Source of the DNA: Monomorium pharaonis
Taxonomy: Eukaryota; Arthropoda; Insecta; Hymenoptera; Formicidae
Assembly: GCF_013373865.1 (NCBI RefSeq)
Contig: NC_050475.1
Span: forward strand, 20,320,358 to 20,384,357
Direction of reading: 5' to 3'
DNA length: 64,000 bases
The position numbers and the translations under genes were made by a program. Position 1 is the stretch's first letter. Each line of letters opens with the position of its first letter. The notes below the pieces were generated by a model. It saw only the letters and a program-made list of their open reading frames with translations, searched no databases and was not told the origin of the DNA. This document shows positions 27,601 through 39,260 of this stretch, piece by piece.

Positions 27601-28169
27601 GGAGAAAAATGGAAAGGTACAATCATAAATAATCCTTAATCAGAAATATTTAACAGAGATATATGAAAGTTTATATTTTTTTTTCACAAGGAGGATGAGG
27701 ATGAAGAAGAATCGTACTTGAGAAGATTAGATGGTGGTTTATTTATATTACAATTAGTAGATTATGTACTTTTGGAAGCTTGCACTGGTTGTCCGCCTGC
27801 AGTCAAACAACGAGTGACGAGAATTTTAGCACAGAGGAGAGCATCCCTTAAAACAATTCGACACATTATGAGAGGTAAATTACATATATATAGTATATAA
27901 GAAAAGAGAGAACTATTATTAATTAAAGGTGATTTTGGCATCTAATAATAATTTTGCTTGAATTTCACAATTTCCAATTGTTTGTATGAAACTGGAAATC
28001 GTAAAATTTATACAAAATTTAGGCAAATTTAGAGACACTGTATAATATGTCTAATTGCATGTCTTTTGTTTTAAAACTAGAATACGCTGGTAATTTAGGA
28101 GACGCTGGTGACACAGAATGGAAAGAAGCAGAGCAACAACATATTTTACAATTAATTGATAAATTTTGA
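24662..28169 (+). CDS. CTNNBL1: Beta-catenin-like protein 1 (spliceosome-associated ARM protein)
   Basis: A nuclear armadillo-repeat protein of the PRP19/CDC5L complex of the active spliceosome. Nine exons join in phase: 24662-24691, 25029-25411, 25839-26170, 26577-26800, 26872-27054, 27128-27275, 27450-27616, 27691-27874 and 28081-28169, giving 579 residues (human 563). The N-terminus MDIGELLSYK is followed by an acidic patch and a basic nuclear-localisation-like KRPKR. Family-typical segments include HIVATNPDLYQLMVELGAV, LLELLSHENTDVAVGVVDLL, KLYASELLSILLQHTPENR and LDGGLFILQLVDYVLLEAC. The long helical repeat fold covers most of the length after residue 80. Confidence 0.95.
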
Positions 28170-29831
28170 TATGTTTTCTATCATCAAAATATACTGTTAT
28201 ATATATAGCGCATAATAAGACTTTGTTACATGTGCATGAAAAGTCGTCCATCATGTCTTTTTTTATTCGAAAATCGTCACTTTTTTATGAAACGATTATT
28301 TCACACAAATAATTTATTATTTCATCTTTTTTGTCTTGCTAATAAATGGTATAAACAGTAAAATAATACATTTTCGTAAGGTTTGTTATTTTATCGGTAA
28401 TAAATTGTGATACTACACTTCGATTAGATTATTTATTTTACATATCCGATCCTTTTATCATTTTTGGGTTATAGATTTAAATATAAATTTCCGTCAAACT
28501 CTATCACTTGACAATAATATAAATTTAATTGTTTATTTATATGTAATATATATAAAACTTTATTCCGTAATTTTTTTTTCGGCCGGTTACATTTTTCTGT
28601 CTAGAGCGCAGAATTACCTTCATCGCTTTCGCAAAGTTAACTTCAGCTAACCTATCAACTCGTGTCAAAAAAAACATCGGTTGTGATCAATTGTATCAAG
28701 ATCGCATAAAAGTTGATACACGGTGACACGATTGATAAAAAATCAAACAAAGATGAGTAAAAAGTAATAACATTTGAAAGTGATAGCGAACTATCATGTC
28801 CAGAGGACATGTGTTCAGAATACATGCGTCTAGAAGATCTTCTGGCCATCGAAATTCCAGAAGAGACTACAGAAATAATTTTACCACAAAAATCGAAAGA
28901 AAAATATTTGCATGCGTATAACAAATTTATGGACTGGAAAGCTAAAAAAAAGGTTCAATCACTGTCTGAAAATGTAATGTTGACATATTTTAAAGAATTA
29001 TTACGTATTAACAAGCCATCGACTTTAGCGTCAACTTACTCTATATATCTGTTTCAGGATTAAACAATTTATGTCGTTCGCTGTATACAATTGGAAAAAT
29101 TGTGTTTTTTTAAATAAATTAATTTATTACACGCACATATATGTACGAAACATATGTTTGAAGAGAAATGATGAGAAATAAATCGTAAAATTATATTACT
29201 AATATATTATCAGGATCTTACTCTTAATTACTATATTATAATGAATCTATAAGTTAGGAAGATAATTTTTCGTGGAAGAAAAAAAATACATGTTCTTTAA
29301 TATCAAATGTTTTTTTTTAATTTTTTTAACTGTGCTAGATTCGCGTTTATTGTTCATGTTCTTCTCTAAATTTTTTAAAGTTCCCTCTAACGGAATCGAT
29401 CAATCGCAGTTAAGATTGGCTCAAAGAATATAGGTTAGGTCGAGAAAGTACGAAACCGGCCACTTTACTCGAAATTTATTAGTACTTAGTTGTCTGTACT
29501 CGTCTTCTTGTGTCGGGATGTTTCGACCATGTATATATATATCTTTCGAATATCACACAAATCAAGTCAGTTTGAAAATACAAAGTCGATTTTAGGAGGA
29601 ATACGAAGTTGTTGCACATCGAAGCTCTACGGGAGTTTCGAAGCTGATCACAGCTGATCACGAGCCGAGCGTGGACAAGTTATTAAATTTATGTTTACAT
29701 ATAGGCACACGTGTATATATCTATATAATAGATTCTATCTTGTATTATATTTTATATTCAATTTAACGTGAGTTAAATAAAGATCGAAATTAAACGTGAA
29801 AGATTAAAAGAGTGTAACTAACGATATAACA
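28170..29831. other. Spacer between CTNNBL1 and URI1, with a recombinase-like fragment
   Basis: The left part is AT-rich CTNNBL1 3' flank. A Crypton-like open frame sits at 28750-29063 (own entry). From about 29390 to 29700 lies the probable URI1 promoter, with TATAGGTTAGGTC at 29429-29441 and CpG-containing sequence to 29680. The final stretch is probably URI1 5'UTR. Confidence 0.45.
28750..29063 (+). pseudogene. Tyrosine-recombinase N-terminal-like fragment (Crypton-type)
   Basis: An open frame of about 100 codons. Its core KYLHAYNKFMDWKAKKKV, ENVMLTYFKELLRINKPSTL and ASTYSI resembles the SAM-like core-binding domain of Crypton-type tyrosine recombinases, which are widespread in insect genomes. 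It stops at 29063, before any catalytic domain would start, so it is either a truncated transposon remnant or a small domesticated single-domain gene. The first ATG in frame is at 28809. A TTTCAG word just before the stop could be a splice acceptor. Identification is from family style, not a search. Confidence 0.45.
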
Positions 29832-32362
29832 ATGGAATCTGAACTAAAAAGTTACCAGCAGGTGCTTCTCAACAACGTATTTGCACAGGTATAATTATAT
29901 GGAATAAAATTGTGTGAAACTTTAACTAACATTTCGAAAATTGAGAGTTGACATACATTTATAGAAACTCGAACAGAATGAAAGACAAACCAAGATAATA
30001 ACAGACTATAAAAAGAGGCACCAGAAAGTGATAGAAGGACTTCAAGTCTATCCGTTATCTATCTCTGAAAATTGTATGGTGCCTATCGGCAAACGGGCGT
30101 TTATGAAGGGAAAGCTAGTTCACACCAACGAAATCTTGGCTTCCTTGGGAGACGGCTATTTCGCCAAGTATAGCGCATCACAAGCAATCGCGCTGTGCAA
30201 CAGGAGAATAACATGTACAAGCAAATCACGTGTATAGTCTTGAAAATTATGTACTAAATATTATAATTGTTGCATATTTCTTTTATGTCAGGGGCGGATG
30301 AAATACTGAAAAGTTTAGAAATGGAGAGAAACTTGTATGAGATGAGACAGTATCTTCCATTGGAACATGATATTTTTGGAGAAGAAGACAGAAAAGACAT
30401 CGTGGAACACTGGACTGAGAATAAACTCGATGAGTGGAGAGGTATAAAGAGAAAATTATTTTACATCTTATTAATTATGTTAGAAAGTACTGAAATTTAG
30501 GGTTGATTAGTTAAAAGTTTAAGATTAAAAAATTTTTTAAATTAAAAATTGGGAGATTAAATGGTCATAATAGAATCTTAGTACACAATAATATGTTATC
30601 TTATGTAGTTTTATATATAATTTTCTTCAAAAGTTTTTTAAAAGTTATATAATAAAGTAGAAAAATTGATAATTTTTAATTCAACTTGGTTAATTTGTAA
30701 CCTCAACTACAGTAGAAAAAAAGTACTTATACTAATTTTAAAATATTAAAGTGTGATTATTACTGTCTTTGTTTTTTTAAATATTAAAAAATGTTTAAAT
30801 TTTTTTATTATATTGTGTTCATGCAATTTTTAAGATAATTAAATTAATTTTATAATCCATTAATATCTGACTTGATTTAATTTAAAATAAATTAATTTAC
30901 CATGCAAAATTTAATTTGTTTTACAGTACAACATAGACAGCGTGAGAAGGAGTATCACCATAAACTAGCGCAATTGAGGGAAAAAGAAAAGACTGACATT
31001 CGTACTCAGGAAGATTTTTTTAAGAGACTTGATGAATTAGAGATAGAGGAAGAATTGGAAGATGAGATTTGCAGGTTAGTCAGTCAGTTTTATGATTAAA
31101 ACTTTTTTCAATGAGAGTCATTTTACATGCAGATTGGATTGCAGATTGGAAGCTGAGCAAAAAAAAAATTCTGGCGATTTTGAGTTTTTTGGTGACCTGG
31201 AAGATAATGAAGTTTACGATGAATCTGAAGAGGACGTATCAGATTCTAGTGAAACTGATAATTCGGAAGAAATTCGAGAGGAAATTCAAGAGGAATTAAA
31301 AAAGCTGAAAGCTATCCAGATAAGCAAACGTACAACTGTGGACATGTCAAATGTCATTTCTGACGCAGTGCTAAATAAAGTTCTCGATAAGAATGCTGCA
31401 GAAGATGAACAGACTGATTTCACTGAAAATCTTATTTTAGAGAAATTGAAGGAGAGTTGTTCACCCAAACCTGGAGAAGTGGCCAAAGACACAAATACAA
31501 AGGAAAAAAGAAGGATATCGTTTGCAGAACCATGTATCATAGAAGACAAGGGTAGTACAGAAGAAATACAAATATCTCAGGAACCATGTTCTACCTTGAA
31601 ACGAGATAACGCGTATGACGAAAATTCTGAAGATGAAGACGATATCATTAGAATTGAATTTTCACATTCGTCTCATATTTTGAATATATGTGAATCAAAT
31701 AACATGGAAATACAGAGCCCACTAGATATTTATAAAATGATTAACGTTCCCAAATCTATTTTAAAAAGATCTCCAAATGATATGATTGTTGATCAAGTTC
31801 CTCCTCCTTCACATGAGGATAGTAGTAGTACAGATACAGAAGATGAATATGTTAGGCACTCTGCATATAATTCTGTGAGTAAAGATAATTTAATAATACA
31901 TGTTATGGTCAAATATTTTTGTTATCACATAAACTTAATTTACAGTACAAATAAAATAGTAAATTTATTTGATACTAGACATTTGCACTTGGCGCATGCT
32001 ATTTAGTTTTTTGCTTTAAAAAATATATTGCAATTATAATCGTCTACTATACAAATTATAATTTGCTAACTCTATGGCGATAGTTGTTCACAAAGTTAAC
32101 ACAACAAGAAAATCAATTGGCATCGCGAAAAAGCGTCAATAAAATTGGTAAATTTTTTTTAAAGAGTGGACTAGTTAACTATATATATTAACCCAACCTT
32201 GGTTATTACACATAGATAATTGCTTGTACTGATAGACACATTTTGTAGGTGATTAAAGAGAAAGTTCAAGAAAGCCAAACGTCAGCAAGTGATATTTCGA
32301 CAAAGGATGAAAAAAGAATTGTGAGCAAGTTCAAACTTGAACGAGCTAAAAGAAAAAAGTGA
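29832..32362 (+). CDS. URI1: Unconventional prefoldin RPB5 interactor 1 (URI)
   Basis: A prefoldin-like scaffold of the R2TP/URI complex that binds RPB5 and helps assemble RNA polymerases. Six exons join in phase: 29832-29888, 29965-30214, 30292-30441, 30927-31074, 31133-31874 and 32249-32362, giving 486 residues. The N-terminal alpha-type prefoldin domain has VYPLSISENCMVPIGKRAF, GKLVHTNEILASLGDGYFAK and flanking coiled coils. A Glu/Arg-rich coiled coil covers roughly residues 150-210, and an acidic EEDVSDSSETDNSEE patch follows. Near residue 405 the conserved VPKSILKRSP motif, typical of the URI C-terminus, is present. Exon 5 has two possible acceptors 12 bases apart. Confidence 0.93.
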
Positions 32363-32736
32363 CCTATATATATGTACATTGAAAATAAAGAACTTATTTT
32401 TTATAATACATATCAGAATGTAATTTTCATAGTCACAATCTAGTTTTACTGTAGATTTCATTGTAGAAGTTTCTTTTGTGTTGAACAAAGAGTGTCCGGT
32501 CTATCCTACATGAATGAGCTAATAAACTTCAATGACATAATTAAGAACAGAAACAAGATATAATATTTACAATATATTTATTTCTGCAATTTCCATACAA
32601 TAAATGATCCATTTAATTTCTCGATAGGATGGAGGCAGGACATAGTAAATAAATGTTTGTAGACATTAATTACTGTCTAATGTAACGTTAATTCTATGCT
32701 GAAAACAATCCACTATCTCGCATGTTCTTAGGAATA
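32363..32736. other. Convergent spacer URI1/COX5B
   Basis: 374 bases of AT-rich 3' flank shared by two convergent genes. AATAAAG near 32386 can serve URI1. On the minus strand several TTTATT words can serve COX5B polyadenylation. Confidence 0.5.
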
Positions 32737-33639
32737 TTATATAGGTGCCTTCTCAACCAGTTTGAACCAGTGCCCGCATTCACAGCGGCGTGGAGGACCT
32801 TGGTGCAACCACATCCAGTTGACGTGTTGTGAGTCTTCGTCGCAAATGCAACCCATTATGCGACTTTCAAATGCACTATAGACTACATTAGGATCTTCCT
32901 TTGTGCTAGTTGCTCGTCGCTTTATAGTCATATTGTATGGATCCTGAGGAAGATAAATAAGTTAATATATATGTACATCATTTTCTATAAAGATAAAATA
33001 AAAATATATAATGAAAAATAAAAAAACAGAATGTAATTTTCACTATTTCTTATGTAATCTGAAACTTCTATTATTCATTGTTAACATTTGTAATATGCAA
33101 TAGTTTCTTTGATATTCAAAGCCTTAATTCAATGTTTTAATTTTTCCAAGACTATCATAAGAAGATATACATAATAAATTACTGTCATTAACAATTATAA
33201 TACTATTATATAGTGTTAGGGATGTGTCCATACAGGTGTATAGGATGAGAGTTGGAGATGTCAGAATTTACCTCGTTACCGGCTAAAACGGCGAGCATTT
33301 CCCTCTTCTCCAAGCCTGTTGCATGATCGAGCGGATCGGCAACTGTCAAGAAAAGACACATGAATCGATTGAGCTAAATGTTTTCGTCTCTCCCTTTTGT
33401 CGTACGTATGGAATATGTGTTCGGCCGTGGGCCGAGAATCAAAATCGATGGGCGAAGGAAAAAACATTACGTAATGCGGATAAATGCGAAAATGTATACG
33501 AGAAATGTGTGCGGGACGAATCGTCTCGGCGGAACGAATCGTCCCGAGAACGATATTTACATTCTTTCCTTTGGACGAGGCTATAGGAGATCCGCCGTCG
33601 ACATGTTTGGAGCGCGGTGCGGGCGCACAACCATGCCAT
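32737..33639 (-). CDS. COX5B: Cytochrome c oxidase subunit 5B, mitochondrial
   Basis: A nuclear-coded, zinc-binding subunit on the matrix side of respiratory complex IV. Three exons in transcript order, 33639-33561, 33342-33272 and 32943-32737, join in phase to 118 residues. The first exon gives MAWLCARTALQTCRRRISYS, an arginine-rich amphipathic mitochondrial presequence. The middle exon gives DHATGLEKREMLAVLAGNE. The last has DPYN, STKEDPNVV, SRIMGCICDED and RRCECGHWFKLVEKAPI. The zinc cysteines are CIC and CEC; vertebrates have CxxC for the second pair, and the shorter CEC looks like the usual insect form. Confidence 0.92.
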
Positions 33640-35757
33640 TTTCTAGAATCCAAAAGATATCACGCTAAATCGTCTCGGTCCGACTGCGTTGGTTAAGTCG
33701 TCGATCTCTCAGCCGTGGATCGAACGATGCGCAGATTGACATAAACCGTTTCTTGTTCCGCCGAGCGAGCGCCGCGCCGCTAGATTACAAATAACGAAAC
33801 ATTGACCAGAAGGAATTACAAGTATACTATTAAAAACTATATTTAGTCGAAAATTGTGAGCGGTATTGTGTTTAATCGACTTAAAATTATCCAAATATAT
33901 GAAATTATTTAAATAAAAATAAATTACATGAATTTTAGATAGAATAAAAATGATTTTGCGATAAAAGATAAAAAATCATATCCGAACAAAATCATTTTAA
34001 ATATAGAAATAAGATTTTTGTACAGGTGAGTTACTTGTCAATGGTTTCATTAGCCAACTGGAAACCATCGGTTCTCATTCTTATATTCGACTGTGATTGG
34101 TTAATTTCTTACGTTTCAAGTTTACTACATATATTTTGTAGATCAGAATGATAAGATTATTTTATATATTTTATGCGTAAACACCTAATCCTACTTCTAA
34201 TTATAGTTTATTATGGAAAAGATTTATAAAATTATGAAGATTACAGGTTTTACATAGTTCAATATCCACATTTTATGACACAGAGGCTCTAAATTACAAC
34301 CAAATCATGGCTGTTGGCCGCTCTCAGACTTCTGTTTTATTTAGGTACTCTTTATTTTCTTTTAATTTTTAGAACTTGAAAAAGATAAAAAAAAGTTAGA
34401 CTGAATTTAAAGTTATTTCAGTCATTGATAAAATAATATTAATCTAATCATTGAGATAAAACAAGTTAATTTAATTATTGATAAAAAGATATTAATCATC
34501 AAATATATTCAAGCCTCCTTATTTGTAACTATAATAATTATATGTCAAAAGAGAATTTTTTTCTTTTCTTGATTGTGAATATTTTATTCCACAATTAAGA
34601 TAGAAAAATATTAAGAATATGAAAATTCGAACTATTAAGGAGGTTCAGAACATAAGAATACAAAGATGTTGAAAATAAAGAGATTCAATTGGAAAGGATT
34701 CGTGTAGCCGTATTTAGATAAAGGTGTAAATAGTGTATTTAAAAAAGAATATTTTTATTATATATATAAAATTCTAAATATATGTACATATAAAATATAT
34801 CTTTTCTTTATAATTCAGTGATATCAAAAGATTTATCATAAACATGTCTTAATTCCTTATATTTCATTTTCTCTTTATATAATAGAATTTATTAAAATTC
34901 TAAAATTCGCGCACGAGAAAGGCACAAATGTGCTTGGTATGTGTTGACCTGAAATTCACAGACAGTACTGAAAATATCTGTAGTATACATAACATAAATT
35001 TTACTAACACTGTATATAATTGAAACACAATCTTGAGAATATCGCCTTTAATTGTAGCCAATTTTTCTCTATGAGAATGAAGAAAGAAGTCGAGAATCAT
35101 CGCGTCATTTATCAAATTATATTTTTTAAATAAAGCTTCGAATTTTGAGTAATACAAACTCCTAGAATAAATTTCGTTCTGTCACATTAAATGGTGAAAA
35201 TATATACATCAGTTTACCTATATATTTAATTAACTTTAACAACTTTTTATTTTCAGTAAGTTATAAATTAAAAAACTACTGTAACTTATGGGCTAATAAA
35301 AATCAACATACTTCTTTGCAAAAAAATTAATTAAACAGTTAAAGTATGATTCTTAAATCATATTAATAAGCTAAAAATTTTCTATTTGACATAAAGTTTC
35401 GATAATTTGAAAATTGTCAATGATTTTTATTAAGAATAGCTGACTCCAAGTCAGCAAATCTGCTATTAAAATTAAGAGTGAGCATCGGAGCTCGTGAGCT
35501 GTAAGATACTTTTTTATACCTTACGGACACGGATGTTAAATACAATGGCATTAAATATTGAATTTATATAATACGAACTTGTATAAACGGTGTTCGCGTG
35601 AACATTTGAGATATTTGCGACACCCAGTATACATAGTACATGTATCAGGCTGTGCGTGTGCAGTTCTCCTCTTGTGAAGAGATCGAATAATGTCCAGCCT
35701 ACGTCTATTAGTGTAGAAAATATTCTCGGTAATTTTTTTCCATTGTAACTAGATGTG
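33640..35757. other. COX5B upstream region and MsrA 3' flank
   Basis: 33640-33790 is GC-rich and is probably the COX5B promoter and 5'UTR. At 34085-34115 the word GACTGTGATTGGTTAATTTC repeats the arm of the 2009-2143 element, suggesting a diverged MITE copy at about 34025-34115. The remainder is AT-rich MsrA 3' flank without coding sign. Confidence 0.45.
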
Positions 35758-38700
35758 CTAGCAGTACAAACCGCTGCCCTGATTTTCGACAATATACTTC
35801 GTTAAATATTGCGCCGATTTCTCGCTCAATCCTAAGCTCGGTAGTTCTCTCTCAAATTGTTCGATGGTGCCAGCACCCGCGATGTAGCCGTTCAATTTGG
35901 TCGCCAGTGGAGAGGCGCACAGAACTTCCGGCGTGAGGCCTATGGTTTCGATTAGCCACGGATGATTCTGTAGTCGATACTTCTGATGGTAACTAAAAAG
36001 ATAAAATGCAACTTTGTTGAATTTAATTGACATGTCGCCTTTTATTATATTTTCAACCTGATTTTATTCAGAATTGAAAATCATAAAAAAGTTAAAAGAT
36101 ATTAATTAATTTAAATGATACAATTTTTAATAGTTATTTAAATACATAAATCTTTTATAATTTTATAAAATTTTATTATCAATTTGTGGAGCTGTTAATA
36201 TTTATTTTTATCAATATAGATTAATTGTAATTGTGATTTTAAAAAATTATTCTTTATTCTTTTCTCATATTTTCTAATTTTATTTTATTAGAACTAAAAA
36301 AATAATAAAAAGTAAATTATAAACTGAGGTTAAATTTAATATACATTGATAAAAATGAACATAAAACATGAATGTACAATTAAATTTAGCAATGTCTGTA
36401 AGCTACTGAAATGCAATAAAAATGTTTTAAAAGTATCATTATATTAGATTATTTATACAGCAATTAATATTTATTAATCGCAAAATTATAATTTTCGATT
36501 TATATAATTTAATATTATTATTACAAATACATTTTTATGTTACATAATCACATTACATAATAATTAAATAAATTTGTATTTTGTGTTTTATCAGCAGTCT
36601 ATTATACTAGCTCAAGGACGTATTAAGAATTTTGTCAGGAGGAAGGGAGGGAAGAGGTTTTATCAATTCTTATCACATAAGCAGTCATTTTTTTCCTACT
36701 TTTTCCTACTTATATTTCATAGTTTAAAATGTCTCCTTGTTTGCTCCAATCTTAAATAGGAAAAATATTAAATTTTATAAAGTATTACTTTTATTTTTTT
36801 TCTGAAGAAAATATAGGCAAAATAATTATTAAAATGAAATATATAGTTCTTTAATATCGCTACTATGATTATACAAAATATTGATAATTACTCCTTTTTC
36901 TTTATTCACTCAGAATCAGAAATTGTATATATATATTTTTTGTATAATTAAAAATAGATAAAAATGTATTTAAAAATTTGAGAGGGAGAGATTTGAGTTA
37001 GCCTAGATACACTTATGTGCCACTTGTTATAAAATCCTAATGTTCCAAGTAATGAATGCAAAGAATTAAATTCCATCGAATAAAAGTAATTACGCCATAT
37101 GGATATGAATAAGATGATAATGTCACTTACTCCTCAGCTGGATAAAAATGTGTAAACTTCTTAATCTCCGTGACAAAAACTTCTCCGCGCTTTCGTTGTT
37201 CCTGTTCAAGTGATTTTTCAGCTAGCAACCTTTGCTCCTCATCATGGTACAAGATCAGTGACATGTACTGAAAATCAAATTAACATTTAGCGTTTAGTTG
37301 GCATGCATGATAAGTGAATTAAGTTAATTATTCACTATGTTATTATCCAGAAAACATTTAGGTCCTGTATATATCTATAAAATTGTTAAAGTATATCTAC
37401 TCTAGACATCTGAATAATTTTAAAAGATATATGTGAGATATTTATCACATGAAATGTTTTTTAGATTTCTACAAGATATCTTTAATACATCTCCAAAGAG
37501 ATCTGAAAAATATCTCAAAATATGCATAAGATGTCTTCTAGATTTCTATAAAATATTTTTAATCTCCAGATATCTGAAATATATCTCGAAATGTTGCATA
37601 AGCTATATTTTAGATTCGTAATATTCATTTCCATCAAGAGATTAACCTTGATCTGGATAAACATTTTTACTTTATCTTCTTCTACCCAGATAGCAACCCA
37701 GACGTGTTTGTATTACTGTTGGCTCGTAATTATAACTTAATATGTTGCTATCAGAGTCTGCAGCTGAATTCGCACTTGCTGGCAAATATTGGCGCCTTTG
37801 CGATGTGACAACAATTTTAAAAGATAACTTGTTGACAACTTTAAAATTGACAAAATTCGTATTATTACCAAAATAATTTGAGAGTATTACAAGATTGTCC
37901 ATACAATGCTTTCATCATCGGTACATTCAAAATTGTTGAAGGTTAGCAATCGCAAATTTAGATTCTACTTAGACACGCTTTGTTATCTGGACTGATAATA
38001 ATAGGATAAAAAATAGTAAAAAGTAAATTATGTATAAAGATCAAAGTTGATTTGCAGTGGTAGAAATATATAAAAGATATCTTTTTGAAACCTCTGAGAG
38101 AAATGCAAGGCATCTGATAAAATGTGAATATATTTTTTAAAAATTTGCAGAGATATCCTTCTGTACAAATATGTAAGTGCAATATACCTGTCTCTTTATC
38201 TTCCTTGTTAGGCTGTACTCGTGATTGTTCCAGAACAAGCTCAGTAGATGCGTGTAGGACACCAGTTCTGGATCGTACTCGATGTCGATGACCTCCGTGT
38301 GGTCTCCCCTGCAAGCAGGTAGCAAAGTCAGGGAATGAATCTTTTCCTTCAACTAGTCTGTTCCTTTTGACTGAACAGTTCTTTGCCTCTTTCCTTTTTC
38401 TTTCCACGTTGAGGAAAAAGAAGGGAAGACGAAAAGAACAGACTATACAACAACGCGACAGCGAGGAATATTTACATGTTCTTGTATGCCGGAGACTCCT
38501 TGGTGCCGCCGGCGTAGCCGACGCAGGTTCTGATGACACCCGGTAGCACCCCGAAGAGGGAGTCCCCCGCCCAGAAGCAGCCCATGCCGAAGGTGGCGCG
38601 CTTGCCGCCACCCTTGATCTTCTCCAGCTGGCCCGGCATCGTCCTGAACATCGGACAAACATCGTTACGCTCGAAGACGCTCGGGCACGTAGGTCCGCAC

Positions 38701-38804
38701 CACTGATCGGACGCCGAAATGGAGCAGTTAGGATACGCAAGCGGGACGTGGACCAGACACGACAGCACAATTACGGCGAGTACGCGGCACGATGATCGCG
38801 ACAT
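35758..38804 (-). CDS. Peptide-methionine (S)-S-oxide reductase (MsrA) with signal peptide
   Basis: This enzyme reduces methionine-S-sulfoxide in proteins. Four exons in transcript order, 38804-38476, 38308-38188, 37267-37131 and 35992-35758, join in phase to 273 residues. The catalytic GCFW is at residues 75-78 (Cys76) within FGMGCFWAGD. GDHTEVIDIEYDP, FWNNHEY, YMSLILYHDEEQ and the YHQKYRLQ region follow the family order. The start MSRSSCRVLAVIVLSCLVHV is a classic secretory signal peptide, followed by Cys27, Cys36, Cys40 and Cys50 before the domain. 38804 is the first in-frame ATG of a frame that stays open further upstream. A start at Met52 would give a cytosolic form. The gene start lies in a CpG island. 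Confidence 0.88.
37395..37625. repeat. Imperfect AGATATCT-rich tandem repeat in MsrA intron 3
   Basis: Two to three diverged copies of a roughly 75-base unit, each with AGATTTCTA, ATATCT, AATATCTC and a GCATAAG word. A related style occurs at 39915-40390. Non-coding. Confidence 0.4.
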
Positions 38805-39260
38805 CCTCGGCGGCTCCCGCTGATCCACGACGATACGCCGCTCACTTTCACGCGGAGTGGATGCCGCGTCGTTCCGTGACACTTCCACGGTGGCATCCGT
38901 TAAACCGGTATCGCCAGGCGACGACGATACGATACCGCCCGCCCGAGACCCGGGGAAAGCGAGCGCGGCGCGGGGCGCGGGATGCGCGCCCACGAGGGAG
39001 GGGGACGCGCACGTGCCCGCCCGGGTGTCTACTACGATCGCCCGAGTACATCACGTCGGCGTGTCGTGCGCGGTCTGCACGTGCGAGCGAGCGGGAGCGA
39101 AGGTCGCCGAAGGCCACGATTCCGACTGATTAATTGTATGGACTCGCGGAGAAGTATCGAGATCGAACGGCGGACGCCGTGGGGATCGTAAATCCTCCCG
39201 GATCTCGTGGCTTCGGAAGTTGACGTCTGACGCTCTCGGACCGCGACTTTTTTCGAATTT
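38480..39260. promoter_or_regulatory. CpG island at the MsrA 5' end
   Basis: A sharp rise in GC and CpG covers the first MsrA exon and about 450 bases upstream, in contrast with AT-rich flanks. It probably contains the MsrA promoter and 5'UTR. Long open frames here on both strands follow from the low stop-codon density of GC-rich DNA. Confidence 0.5.

Noticed and set aside
31286..31549. Minus-strand frame in URI1 exon 5
   Set aside because: It is the complement of a supported coding exon; no independent evidence.
33276..33653. 125-codon minus-strand frame over COX5B exons 1-2
   Set aside because: It reads through the intron in a different frame from the spliced COX5B product, which explains the sequence fully.
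38805..38993. Upstream extension of the MsrA reading frame
   Set aside because: The frame is open, but the first ATG is at 38804 and the upstream codons are GC-island sequence without protein character.
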